From contig CM032809.1 of assembly GCA_019155185.1 (NCBI GenBank), positions 5,575,621 to 5,639,620 of the forward strand: a stretch of DNA of 64,000 bases. The letters are read 5' to 3'. How positions within the stretch are numbered: position 1 is the first letter of the stretch; each line of letters opens with the position of its first letter. This document shows, in pieces, positions 11,951-23,169 of this stretch. This stretch comes from Beaufortia kweichowensis (lineage: Eukaryota > Chordata > Actinopteri > Cypriniformes > Gastromyzontidae). The notes beneath the pieces were generated by a model, which was not told where the DNA came from, did not search any database, and worked only from the letters and a program-made list of their open reading frames with translations. The position numbers were made by a program, and so were the translations under genes.

Positions 11951-13355
11951 GCATTCCCCCATCTGCCATCAGGGGCCAAAAATATCCTGATCTAACTTTC
12001 ACGTTGACATGTTTGATTTGGAAGTGCAATATAGTATCAAAGTTACAGAGTGTTTACAGATCAATTTTACAAGCTTTTTATTTCAGATTTGGCACAAGTC
12101 AAGTGTACATGGGGATAAGAAAAACAATAAAGCCATGAAATAATTGACATTTCAGTACTTTAAATGATAAAATGCTTTGCCTCACAAAGGCTTTCAGGTT
12201 TGTTATTAATATTTTGTGTTAATGAGCATTGCGTACTTAAAGACTAACAAACGTTTGCTTTGTTAGGCTGTCAATCTTTATATGTATGAATATTTAAATG
12301 TCTTTTGCATGACTGCTGTCTGACGAATTACCTGCTGTAATTACATTTTCAGCTGATTCTTCTTTGCTCCTCTAAGCAAGAAGAAAACAAAAATTCATGA
12401 AATAGAGACAGGAGACCATGTCCTTATTCTGTAAATGAACCACATTATAAATGTCATTACTTGTTAAAAATATTAATTCTCAACACTTTTTTTAATTGTT
12501 TGATGAATACATGATCCTTGATAAGGAGGTATACTTGCTGTTTTATGGATGGCTTTTACCTAATCCATCACAGGAATTGTTTTAGTTACCAAAATCTTTG
12601 GCAAAATTGCAGGTTTGAGATGTTTTTGTATGCTTTCAATTACACAATGGATGGTGCACTTGGGTTGCTGTGGGGGTAAAGGGGGTAAAAAAAATTATGG
12701 GCAGTTTTACAGACACTGCCAATATTTCTAATTTCTGTGTGTGGTTAAACTTTTTGTTGTGATTACAAAAACATTAGGTCCTTATACTGAATGTCACTGG
12801 CTTGTTTTGAGCAAGAGGAATCTAGAAAATTAGGATAATAGGCTTATAAAATAAGGCAACAGCCATTTGTAAGTAAATGACCCAAACATCAAAGCTAATT
12901 TCTTGGCTTGATCTAGGTGACATTTACGTGTACAATTCAGTGAGTTACAATAATTATCATGCAAAGCCCCAGTTGTCTCAGGTCTCAGCACACCGTGTTA
13001 ATTTTATTGTGTGTTTGCTTTATGTAACGTTTTATAAATATATTTTATGACTTTTAAATGGTTATACCTTGCCCTAGATTTATATTTACTGTTTTTGGAA
13101 ATGTTTAAGTTTTGTTTTTTTTCAGTGATGTTACCATTTATTTTTTTTAGTGACACTAAATCTGGGACACACAACTTTCTTACTGGTTAGACAATTCAGC
13201 TCTTGTTGCTGTAGAAATCTGCTATATAGAAATCAGGCACTTTAGTGTTATGGCATGTGTGCTGTTTTTGTTTATGACCTTTGCTAAACACTCCAAATGT
13301 GGCTTCTATGTATCCAGCAAAGCTACAGTTCAAATAAACAAGCTTTAAAAAAATC
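11951..13355 (+). other. anln: anln 3' UTR with alternative polyadenylation signals
   Basis: Non-coding AT-rich sequence after TGA 11948-11950. AATAAA occurs at 12126-12131 (short form) and at 13333-13338 (long form). No repeat or second gene was recognised. The end is placed about 15-20 nt past the distal signal. Confidence 0.55.
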
Positions 13356-13789
13356 TAATCCGTTTCTTGTTACTTTTATTTATCATTGTTGCTACAAAGT
13401 CTGTCTATTGTGTGAGGAAAAACAGAAGACCAAGAAATAGACCAAGAAAAAGTTATTTTAATAGATTTAAAAATAGTGCAGTTTAATGAATCTTGGTTAT
13501 GTTAACTACATCACTGTTTCATTAATGTATCAAGCAAATATAAAGTATTAATACATTGTGTTCTATGCATCAGCTATGCATTCTTTTTGCTCTGTGGATA
13601 TAATTATTTTGTTTTGTTTTATTAAAACGATTCTGTTCTTAATAACTTATGAATTTATTGAGGACAGTATTTCTAAAAAAAGGGAATAATATCACTTGCA
13701 CAGTCTGACAGCATGTTACACGAGTCCTACTGGATAAGATTTATTATCTCAACTTCTTTATTCACGTTTAAATAACTCCGGATATTGGG

Positions 13790-14006
13790 TGATTCTCAAG
13801 CGTTTAGTTTTATCCAATCAGCTCGCGTAATGTATAAACGGCATATCTTCTGACCAATTACATAAAAGAAACAGTGCGGGAAGGCGGGGCTTTAAAGCCA
13901 TACGCAGCAAACGGAGGCGTGAACACTTCCTTTCCTGGCTGTGACAGTTTGCGGACACGAAGAACAGTGGAGAGAAGTGTCTTTGGTCCGTTTACAACTT
14001 GTAACT
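13790..14006 (+). promoter_or_regulatory. ak2: ak2 promoter and 5' UTR
   Basis: There are two CCAAT boxes (13814-13818 and 13854-13858) and a GC box, GGCGGGG (13883-13889). They are followed by an ETS-like ACTTCCTTTCC just before the 5' UTR. The compact, TATA-less layout about 100-200 bp upstream of the ATG fits a housekeeping promoter. Motif-based inference only. Confidence 0.55.
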
Positions 14007-16180
14007 ATGGCACCCAGCACACAAACGGATGATACGGTCTCTGGCATCCGAAAGGGCATCCGGGCCATCCTGCTCGGTCCTCCCGGTGCGGGAAAAGGGA
14101 CGCAGGTGAGAGTCCATACGACGGGCCGCGTGGCTCATTCTGTTCAAAGTGTCCAGCCGCGGCGCGGGACAGATAGTGTGTAACTGTAACTTAACCACTG
14201 AGACAGAATTAACTTCGTATATATGTTGCAGTCTTTTAACGTGAATCGTGTTGCATTGAGTTTTATTGGTAGTTTCTGAACATTCCAGTAAATCTTTAAA
14301 CGTGCAACTGGTTTTGATATTATTAAATGGGAGATTCATGACATTGATCAGATGAGCTGATGTGACGTTTTGTACTTTGAAAGCAGAACAATCTCTCATT
14401 ACAGTGCATCACTGTAACATGGTGACCACTGGAAAAGTTGTAGACATTTCTGTCTTGTTCAGCAGTCATGTAACTGAACAAAATGAATGAGCGTATCCCC
14501 TTATCTGATCCCCCAAAATAAGATGTTATTTTGGGTGAGCAGTGCTGCTTACTTTCATTGAGCAATGCATATTGCACATTTTGAAGGTTAAATCAGTTGT
14601 GACCTGTAAAACTTGGCTTACAACAGAATTGTGATGTGTAATATTGACATGGCCTTTAACATGTCCTGTGCAGACAACATTTAATGTGTCTGCTTGTAGA
14701 TTAATGAAAATATAAAATTATTATTTTTTTATGAAACATTGCTAGCTGGGCAAGTGATTGACTTTTTACTAACACTGTGCATGTAAGGACTATTTTAGTT
14801 ACAATACAATAATTTGCGTGTTTTTGGCTTTGACAGGCACCCAGGCTTGCAGAGAAGTACTGTGTGTGTCACTTGGCCACCGGAGACATGCTGAGGGCCA
14901 TGGTGGCGTCTGGCTCTGAGCTCGGTCAGCGTATCAAGAAAACCATGGATGCAGGCAAACTGGTAAAGTGACTGAATATCCAGATAAATCCAACTGGTAA
15001 AATATAGATATTTAAATAATTTAATAATACTTTAGCAATCTATGTTATTAGGGAATAATATACTCTGGAATGTTGTGACTGGCCAATCAGAATCAAGTAT
15101 TACAGAGCACCATCTAATATTAGAACAGGAATGAAATAGCAGAGTTGAGTGATTTCATGGAGTCTTGACATCTGTAATTTGGTTCCTCTGTGTGTTTGCT
15201 TGGGTGGAGGTCCTAATCCTTGTTTTTACCTACCTGTTAGGTGAGTGATGAGATGGTAGTGGAGCTCATAGACAATAACCTGGACACGCCTGTCTGTAAA
15301 AATGGATTTCTGCTGGATGGTTTCCCTCGCACCGTCAAGCAGGCAGAAATGGTGAGGACTTGTTGTAAAATTATATCTTTCAGCAATTTAGTGAACACTT
15401 GACACTCAAATTATAGGTCAGTATGTCAGAGCTGTGCTTGCTGTCTTTCTCTTGTAGCTGGATGATCTCCTGGAAAAGCGTGATGAAAAGCTGGACTCTG
15501 TCGTTGAATTTTCTGTTGATGATTCCCTGCTGGTACGCAGGATTTGCGGAAGGTATGAGTTTTGAGAGACCTGAAAACTTGTAGGACTTACAGCAACCCT
15601 TACTGAGCTAAACTTATTGTACCACCTCTGATTATCTCAATTAACATGGAAAGTATATCGAATAAAACATGTAATCTAAGTAAGTGATACCATCAAACAT
15701 TTTTGACCTCAAAAAGGGCATGTACAAGCCACCTATTTCCTTATTCCTCATATAGCACAAAAATGATATTGTGTTTTGCGTGTCTGATAAATTCCATTCC
15801 TCAGGCTTATTCACCAGCCTAGTGGTCGATCTTATCATGAAGAATTCAACCCTCCTAAGGAACCCATGAAAGATGATGTAAGTCACTAGAACAATCTCAA
15901 ATCAAATCAATCCAATGTGCATTCCTAATCTGGACCTTTCTCTATGAAATTCATATAGGTGACCGGAGAGCCTCTTATCCGCCGTAGTGATGACAATGAG
16001 AAAACTCTATGCTCTCGGCTGGAGGCCTACCACAAGCAGACGTCTCCTCTTGTGGAGTACTACAGTGACCGCGGCCTGCACACTGCTGTGGATGCTTCCC
16101 AGTCGCCAGACGTCGTCTTTGCCTCCATCCTCGCTGCCTTCTCTGCTGCTACCTGTAAAGATCGAGTTTATTTTATATAA
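14007..16180 (+). CDS. ak2: Adenylate kinase 2, mitochondrial intermembrane space
   Basis: Six exons: 14007-14105, 14837-14962, 15241-15351, 15458-15552, 15805-15877, 15959-16180, giving 241 residues (human AK2A has 239). The enzyme interconverts ATP + AMP and 2 ADP in the mitochondrial intermembrane space. Visible signatures are the P-loop GPPGAGKGTQ (residues 24-33), the NMP-binding segment ATGDMLRAM, the kinase signature LDGFPRT (about 99-105), and a long-form LID starting at RLIHQPSGRSYHEEFNPPK and continuing to the RRSDDN catalytic arginines. The C-terminus TCKDRVYFI matches the long isoform. There is no cleavable presequence, as expected for this family. A second, shorter C-terminus is possible by alternative splicing (see the exon at 16735). 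Confidence 0.96.
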
Positions 16181-16920
16181 TTCTTCTCTGTGTTTCTCCT
16201 TTCACTCTTTCATTTAAGAGCCCATTAACAATCTCCTTGTATGCATTGAAACTTTAATTGCTTTTCATGTTTGGTTTCTTTGTGAACTTGTCTTAAGCCA
16301 TGATTTCTGATCTCTGCTGCCTGTGGTAACAAATGGGTAACAAAGCTCTTTTGACAAAAACAGCCTCTGAAATATTAAACAATGATTGTAGTACCCAAGC
16401 AAAATGTAATGTCTCATTACTTAATAGCATTATCAAGTGTTAAAGTGAGTCAATTGATTATATGTCACCATAAGATGACCTGTAAAATATGTATAAAAAC
16501 ATGGCTTGTTACTTGCACTTGTTATAAAGAATAGCAATGCCTGCCTGATTGACTTGATTCTTGTAGTAATGCATTTTGTCCACTAGAGGTCATGTGAATA
16601 TTTAATAAATTCATTTGGCTTATAATGGTTTCATTGCTATATGAAATAAAGCATTTTATTTGTTTTACTTGTTATTAAGTAACAGTTTATTAATCGGTTA
16701 TTTACGTGTGGATCATTTTTCCCTTTTTTTGCAGCTGTTTGAAATCCAGTTTCTCCCATCCACTTTGATCCAGATGAGAAAGTATAGGATGGGGAATAGG
16801 GGAGCTGACAGTGTCTCAGAGTTAACTCGATCATTCCATGTATGAGTGTTTTGTAATGAACTCAGATTTGACTGAAACACAAACTTTACCTCAAATAAAC
16901 TTGGGTGACTATTTTGTACT
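16181..16920 (+). other. ak2: ak2 3' UTR
   Basis: After TAA 16178-16180 the sequence is non-coding, with AATAAA at 16604-16609, 16645-16650 and 16894-16899. Transcripts ending at the first two sites would be long isoform only. Reaching the third permits the alternative splice to 16735. Confidence 0.5.
16735..16910 (+). other. ak2: Alternative last exon of ak2 (short isoform)
   Basis: Inside the last coding exon, ACCT is followed by GTAAAG at 16155-16160, a usable donor. A strong acceptor (CCCTTTTTTTGCAG, ending 16734) lies downstream. Joining 16154 to 16735 reads T+CT GTT TGA, so the protein would end ...AATSV with stop at 16740-16742. Mammalian AK2 has a short isoform B made by an equivalent splice that ends ...ATS. 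AATAAA at 16894-16899 would terminate this transcript. The phase match and strong acceptor support it, but RNA evidence is absent here. Confidence 0.6.
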
Positions 16921-17559
16921 ACTTGAATTAAGTTGTTGCTTTGTATTACTAATATGCAGATGTGGCATGTGGGAAAGAGATAATACAGGTTTTAACCTGT
17001 TAACTGTTTAAGAGGTGGAACACTTTATTTCAATGTTAACTTTAATATTTCATAGTTGAATTCTAATCTAATCATGACAAACTATATATTGATGAAAAGG
17101 CCTAAGACTCGAGAATAAGTATGTGACACATTTTCATAGCCATAAACAAAAAACAAGCGTTAATGTTTGTGTTTTTATAAAATATCTAAATGTAAAAAAT
17201 AAATAAAAGATTAAAAAATGTTTAAAAAACTAATAACTAAAATGTAAACAATTGTAGTTTGGATAGTGCATTTTCATGTGTATACTCAATATGTGCAATG
17301 ACGATTATCAGGTTAAACAAAAGCTCCTATTTAAAGGATTTTTTTAGCTATTTAAGTTTTTACTAATAATTAGTCATATAGGTAGTTGGTATAGCAGAAG
17401 TTACCGACTTTAGGTTTAGGCATTAAAATAATTTATTAAAACTAAACTTGACACAAAACAGTTCTAATTATATCAATGTATAAAATATGTAACATCTTAT
17501 TTTTTTTATGAATTATTGGATAAATACTTATTAAACGCGTCTTGTTAAACAGACACAAC
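16921..17559. other. Intergenic spacer between ak2 and rnf19b
   Basis: AT-rich with A/T homopolymer stretches. No supported coding sequence, repeat ends or RNA gene was recognised. Confidence 0.45.
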
Positions 17560-17660
17560 AATTTCCGTCGAGTTTCGATCTTACGTCACTGGGCGGGGTT
17601 TTCGCCTCGAGTGCGCATGACGTCACACGCAGGGGCTTTCCTCTCTGACGTGAATGGAAA
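17560..17660 (+). promoter_or_regulatory. rnf19b: rnf19b promoter with CRE and GC-box motifs
   Basis: In an otherwise AT-rich region this short CpG-containing block carries a TACGTCA half-CRE (17582-17588), a GC box GGGCGGGG (17591-17598) and a full palindromic CRE TGACGTCA (17618-17625). Another TGACGTG lies just downstream. The block sits immediately before a sequence ending in a consensus donor at 17890, and is assigned to rnf19b because that is the next + strand gene. Confidence 0.5.
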
Positions 17661-17889
17661 AGAGAAGCTGCGGACATAATCTGAACAGTATCTTCTACAG
17701 GGCTGGGAAAAGGGCTGGTGTCACCTCAGACGACCGACGTTCGGGGAATATTATAGCAGATACATCTCGAGTTAGATTTATACGGTTTACATGACGGTTC
17801 AGTAAATGTACGCGGTGTACAATAGCACGGAAGGTGTCTGCGTACCGCCCTGTTCTGCCCTATTCAATACTATCAGATTCATCTGTACG
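17661..17889 (+). other. rnf19b: rnf19b non-coding first exon
   Basis: Moderately GC-rich sequence following the CRE/GC-box block. It ends in a consensus donor, ACG|GTAAGT, at 17889/17890. The matching acceptor is inferred at 22661-22662 (CCTCAACAG), which opens the exon carrying the start codon. The 5' boundary is a guess. Confidence 0.5.
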
Positions 17890-20800
17890 GTAAGTGCCTA
17901 ACATATCTGTCGTCATGGTTACACTGTGGATAGTCACGATCATACGTGTTTTGTGTGATTTTATAACAGACTGATGTTGACAAAATGTTTAGGACCGTTT
18001 TGGGATAAATTATTAACACAGTTTAGGCCATATGTACGTTATTCAAGATGCATCGATGTTGTTGTGTCTTGATTTAGGCCTATGTTGTTAAAAACGACTA
18101 ATTTGGGAAAAACTAGATGAGCTTACAATAAATTAAATAGAACTTTTACACATTTAGTTATGGTTGGAACCAAACAGGATACAGGCAAAATATAAAACAA
18201 AAGAAAAAAACTTAAATGAAACATAATTCTCACTAAAATATAATGTATACTGACCTATTTAGATGGCAGGTATAAGTGACAGATGTTAGATATACAGTTA
18301 TGTCTGTTTTTTGTGACTCCATCAAACTAACATCCATATCCTTCCATTTTGTGAGACTTGATACTGTAATTCCTTAAACTGGGACATGTAGTAATCTGTT
18401 GAATGTATATTTAAGTTTTTGAGAGATTCTTGTACAGCTTGTTGCTTTTGGCTGGGCCCAAGCCTCCTTTTGATCTAACTATAGTTTACTGGTTAATTAT
18501 GAACTTTCCAGTATTTGTGTTCTGTTGAGGTTTTGGTATGTCCTTGCAGGAATGTACAGAACGACTGCGTTTGATAACACTTTCAGTTCTGCTTTTGCCT
18601 CATCAAGCACATGGTGAATTCCAGTCTTTCTGAATCGTACGATTTCCTTTTTATACCGTAATCAACCATGTGACTGTTAAGAAGAACTGATAAAATCAAT
18701 GTTTTGTTTTCATAGGAACTCGAACCTTTTTTACCGTCATGTTAATACTCCTTTACCTATAAATGTGCTTAGGTGGTCATGTTATCTGTACTTCACTTTA
18801 TTGTTAGTAAAACTTTCATTCACGGGGATAGAATTTTGATGATAATGCATACGCTATGTAAAAGTTTGTCTCAAATAATTATATGGCTACTTTAATATTA
18901 GACTTGAAAATTGTGAAGAGAACACAGAAAAGATGTGCCATAGGCACAACCTGGTTTTTCTCAAGATCCAATAACCATCCCAGAACAACCATATGATACA
19001 TTAACTCTATTAACTCAAATTCTACATTAACATTCAGATATACAGATATACAAAATATATTTAAGTATCACAACTTATCTAATGAATTAATTAGCCAGTA
19101 CTTCCTTCCCTCAGTGCTAGAAGTTCATATGACATTGTGTCCCATCACAGTATGTGTGATGAAAGTATCCCAACAGTCTGCGCACCTGGTCACACAAGCA
19201 CGTGCATATGGTTTACATTGCTGTTAATGGAAAAATACTTGCTGTAAAATGAGTAATCCACCAAGTTTTGTCATTATTTACTCACACGCTTGTTTTGTAC
19301 ATTTTGAGTAATTTTCATATTTTATGAAGCAGTAGCTTCAAAATGTCTCGCCCACATAACTCATACGTGTGACTAAATAATGACAGATTTTTGTGTAAAC
19401 TAATAAATTATTATTAATTATCATTAAATAATACATTAAACTTTGTATAATGTAAAACAGATGTACATGGTAAACAAGACAGCAGGACACATGCAAGCAG
19501 AAACAATAAGCCCCGGTGAGCTTCAAATGTGATTCAGATGATTATGTAATGATTAGGGATCCAGTAACCCACCTGTACACCAACTGGCCCATATGTCTTC
19601 TGTATGTGTACATGTGTATCAGATGTGTGTATCGGACAGACTGAGCCCTGCTGATGTGTGGTCTGGGGCTGTAGTTTGTGTTGGGGGATGATATGAAAGT
19701 GCTGAGGTGCTGTTTCAGGGTCTTTCGCAGGTGCTGATACCTCAGAAAAGTGCCGATCTTATCTCTCACGCTAGAGTAATGAGTTTGTCAGGATGGGTTG
19801 TAAACTGTAAACTGGTGCTTGGCCATACTGTAATGAATATTTTTTTATTCTTATTTATTTGTCCTTATTGGTCTATTGGACAGATTGTGTGAATTGTGTC
19901 ATTTGTGTATGTCTGATGACGAAGGCTGTTATCTCTACTGTGCTCTCATAATAGCTCAATAATTTGCAAGCCTATGCTGATTTGGAACATACATAGTTCA
20001 TCTGCGGTTTTAGTTAATAATTAATTATGACTTTTTCCGAATGCCTTTATGACATTTTGATAAATGGTCCGGAAACCCCATTCATCTTGAAACTGAGCTT
20101 TACAGTTAGAGAAGATGAAACTATATCCTATTCCTGATAGGGGATCTCACTTACAGTAAGTGTTTGTAGTAAGGATCGACTTTCATTTTGACTTCCTCTG
20201 TAATTGTTTTCTATTGTCAGATTTAAAATCTGTACCTGAAATGGAAACAATATGAAAACACAAAGTGAGTGAATAATAAACATTGAGAGTGATTCTTGAT
20301 AGGTTATTATTGAAAAAGCTTACATTAACACATTTGTATTTTGTTAAAGTTATTCTTCATCTATTAGATCCATTCTGTTGCTACTATAAAATCATCACAC
20401 ACTTTATCTGTTGTGTTTCTTAACAGACGAACTTAATGATAAGATCTGCAAGAGCTAAACCGTACCGAGTTATTCTTACAGCAACACAGATCTTTCAGCA
20501 AACAAGAAATGTGAGTTTGTGCTGTGGATTGTTCCAACCACTTTCAAAGTTTTCAAATAAACTCTTTCCTAAATGGAAAAACCAGTCTGCGAATTTCTAA
20601 CTATAGCTTCCCTGGAAGTGAACGAGAACTTCTTGTGAATCTAAACTTCATTTACAGCTTAAAAATAATACAGCCACTGTTGTTGCACAACAAACACAAC
20701 CACGCCCATTACACACACGCAGCTTTGCGATTTGTAATCTCTCACTTTGGTGCCGAGATGTGACACAGATTTTCCAGAAACAGCTCTTGTTACCCACGAG

Positions 20801-22662
20801 CATCCTTCACACACATTAAACCTCAGGGAGGACAGATGGTTATTATGTGTCGGTGTTAGCATTAGCTGAGGTTCACATTTGCAGTGAAGCCCCAAGTTAT
20901 GTATATATAATATAGACTTTATTCTTCAACATGCCTGACATGCATTTTTAATGTGTTTGTGTGATTTCTGTCATGTATAGAGCACGTAGCACTTGACAGT
21001 TGTTAAATGTCCATCATAGTGTGTCAAGACATCAGGGCACAGCCTGTGTGCAATACAAAAAGAAAGAGGAAATAAGTGGGTCATACAGACTTCTGTCACT
21101 GTTTGCCTCACAGATCTGTGAATGCCAACAAGAAAACAAGTAGATGTTTGCTGCTTTAGTTTAAGCTGCTTTATGCTGCTGTTTGCCTCTTTAAATACTA
21201 TAAAAAGACATCCTTTTATTTGTATGTTTTTATTAAATTGTGGTTATACATTTTTAGTGCAGACACAAATTTAGAAATACTTTTATGATAGTATTGAATT
21301 GTGTTTTAGTACAAGTAAAACTTGTCACATATGCACTTAACATTTACAAAAACGTATCATTGTGTTATTATGGATTTGTGGACATGTACTATATAGTAAA
21401 GGGTGTGACTTGCCACGTTTAGAATAGCAGCCTTGATGATAATAATACCATGGTATTCTTTGAAGTACGTTGGAATAGATTGTAGGGATGTTATGATATG
21501 ATTGACTTACGATTCGAAAGAATCTACGATACTGAGGTATTGGTTAAAACTGTGTCACAATATTTTATACAAGGTGTATAAATGACAAGGTGTATAAAAT
21601 GACAGGTTTACTTCCAAAACATAAAAAATAGCATTTGTTTTTTGTTAAAGAATTGAAAACAGTCAAGGTTTACCTGAACCTTCTGTATGCACACAGTAAC
21701 AAAAATCAAATTTTTAAAATAAAAATATCCTAAAAATCGTCATAGCTTTATGATATATATCTTAATTGTTTGTATCGCGATATGCAATATATATCGTTAC
21801 ACCACTAATACTTTGTAAAGTAATCATTTATTATTATGATGCCTCAACAGTACTTTCCTATAAAGAAAGATTGCTTGCATTCAAATATTTATATTATCGT
21901 GGTCTCTAATCCATCCCCCTGCATGAGTGAACAGATTTGTGATGTGTAGACATTAGTCCGTAGAAAACCAGGACACATCTTAAATGGCTTCTGTGTAACT
22001 ACAGTATGAGTATACTTATTTTTAGAGTTGGAGACTGTAGCAGAGAGATTGACACACATTTCGTTTCCCTCAATCCCTCATTTCTCTGTGTGACTGTGCA
22101 GCGCTTCAGTGTGACATCTGTGAACTTTATTGATGTTCCCCTCACACGAAATAAATGAATAAAGTCCTATAAGAGCATGCGGTGTGTGATGTATGCTGTT
22201 AATATCTGCCGTGTGTGTGTTTATAAGGACCAGAGTCACTGTGAGGGTCCTTGTTTGCTGTGTTCATAGTGGCAATCGCCATGGCAACTGCACTAGCAGC
22301 ACAGTGTGAAGTGGAGCTCGAGTGTGTGTGCTTGGAGAGAGCGAGAGGATGAGAGGGTGTCATCGACAGCGTGGCACAAAGAAAATGAGAGATAGGAGTC
22401 AAATCCAGTGCGAGATCGACACCTGATTTTGTGATAGCTTTGACGTGACACAGTTTGCGCCATGGTGCCAGTTACTTTCATTGAATACTGCATTGTTATT
22501 GGCTGGTAAGTCATTTATTAGACAGTAATGTGCGAAAAGGGTTAACGGTAAAGTGAACAGAGACTGACAATGAAAAGGAGGTGTGTATGTACGTGAGCGT
22601 GCACTGAGCATGTCTGTCTGCACACTGTGCTAACTTCCTGTGCTATTTTTCTTCCTCAACAG
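17890..22662 (+). other. rnf19b: rnf19b intron 1, with one weak candidate non-coding exon
   Basis: A 4.8-kb AT-rich intron. Segment 20427-20510 is flanked by TTTCTTAACAG and a GTGAGT donor and could be an optional 5' UTR exon; it has no long open frame. A hAT-type MITE lies at 21483-21807. No other gene signal was seen on either strand. Confidence 0.45.
21483..21807. mobile_element. hAT-like non-autonomous element (MITE), decayed
   Basis: Imperfect terminal inverted repeats: left TAGGGATGTTATGATAT, right end reading (reverse complement) TAGTGGTGTAACGATAT. This is the end sequence of a widespread vertebrate hAT class. Flanking octamers ATAGATTG (21475-21482) and ATACTTTG (21808-21815) agree at six of eight positions, consistent with an eroded 8-bp target duplication. 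There is no coding capacity in its 325 bp. Confidence 0.6.
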
Positions 22663-23169
22663 ACCGGCTGATTCAGAAGAGCAACAGCAAATTGAAGCAC
22701 ACCCAACGACCTGGCTCAACAAGCAAAAAAATTGAGTGAAGGACAGACGTCAAGGCGAAAGGATTACGATATTCTGAGCCAGACTGTACAGACTGTTTTC
22801 TGCTTCATTTTTTACAAAAACTGTAAAAAAAATCCTTTTAATTGACAGTATCTGTCATTTTTGTAGAATTTGGAGTGTATCATTTTTTTTGGTTTCCCTT
22901 TTGGCACACCCAATTTATTGGTTATCTTTCCTTTTATTGTCTCTGCTTCTCATTTTAGTTAAGAGGAAGAAATGACTTAAGTGGAACTTTCTCAACAGGC
23001 AAATTAACTGAAAATTGTCGAGTCCTTGACAAACATTCTTTGTGTTTCACAAGTGCATCTGTGTTTTAGAGATCATTTATTGGAAGTAAGACAATTAAAA
23101 GCACTTCTCTAACCCAGTGACCTCTTTAAAGACCCGAGCGGGAGAACTTTACAAGGTCGTTCTTAGGAA
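22663..23169 (+). other. rnf19b: rnf19b 5' UTR (exon carrying the start codon)
   Basis: Begins after the acceptor at 22661-22662 and runs into the ATG at 23170. It is long (about 507 nt) and contains several ATGs upstream of the start codon, which could lower translation. The acceptor choice is inferred. Confidence 0.45.

Noticed and set aside
16660..16845. 61-codon open frame downstream of ak2
   Set aside because: It is interrupted by a strong splice acceptor at 16734; in the phase given by the ak2 donor the exon terminates after two codons. Explained as an alternative last exon.
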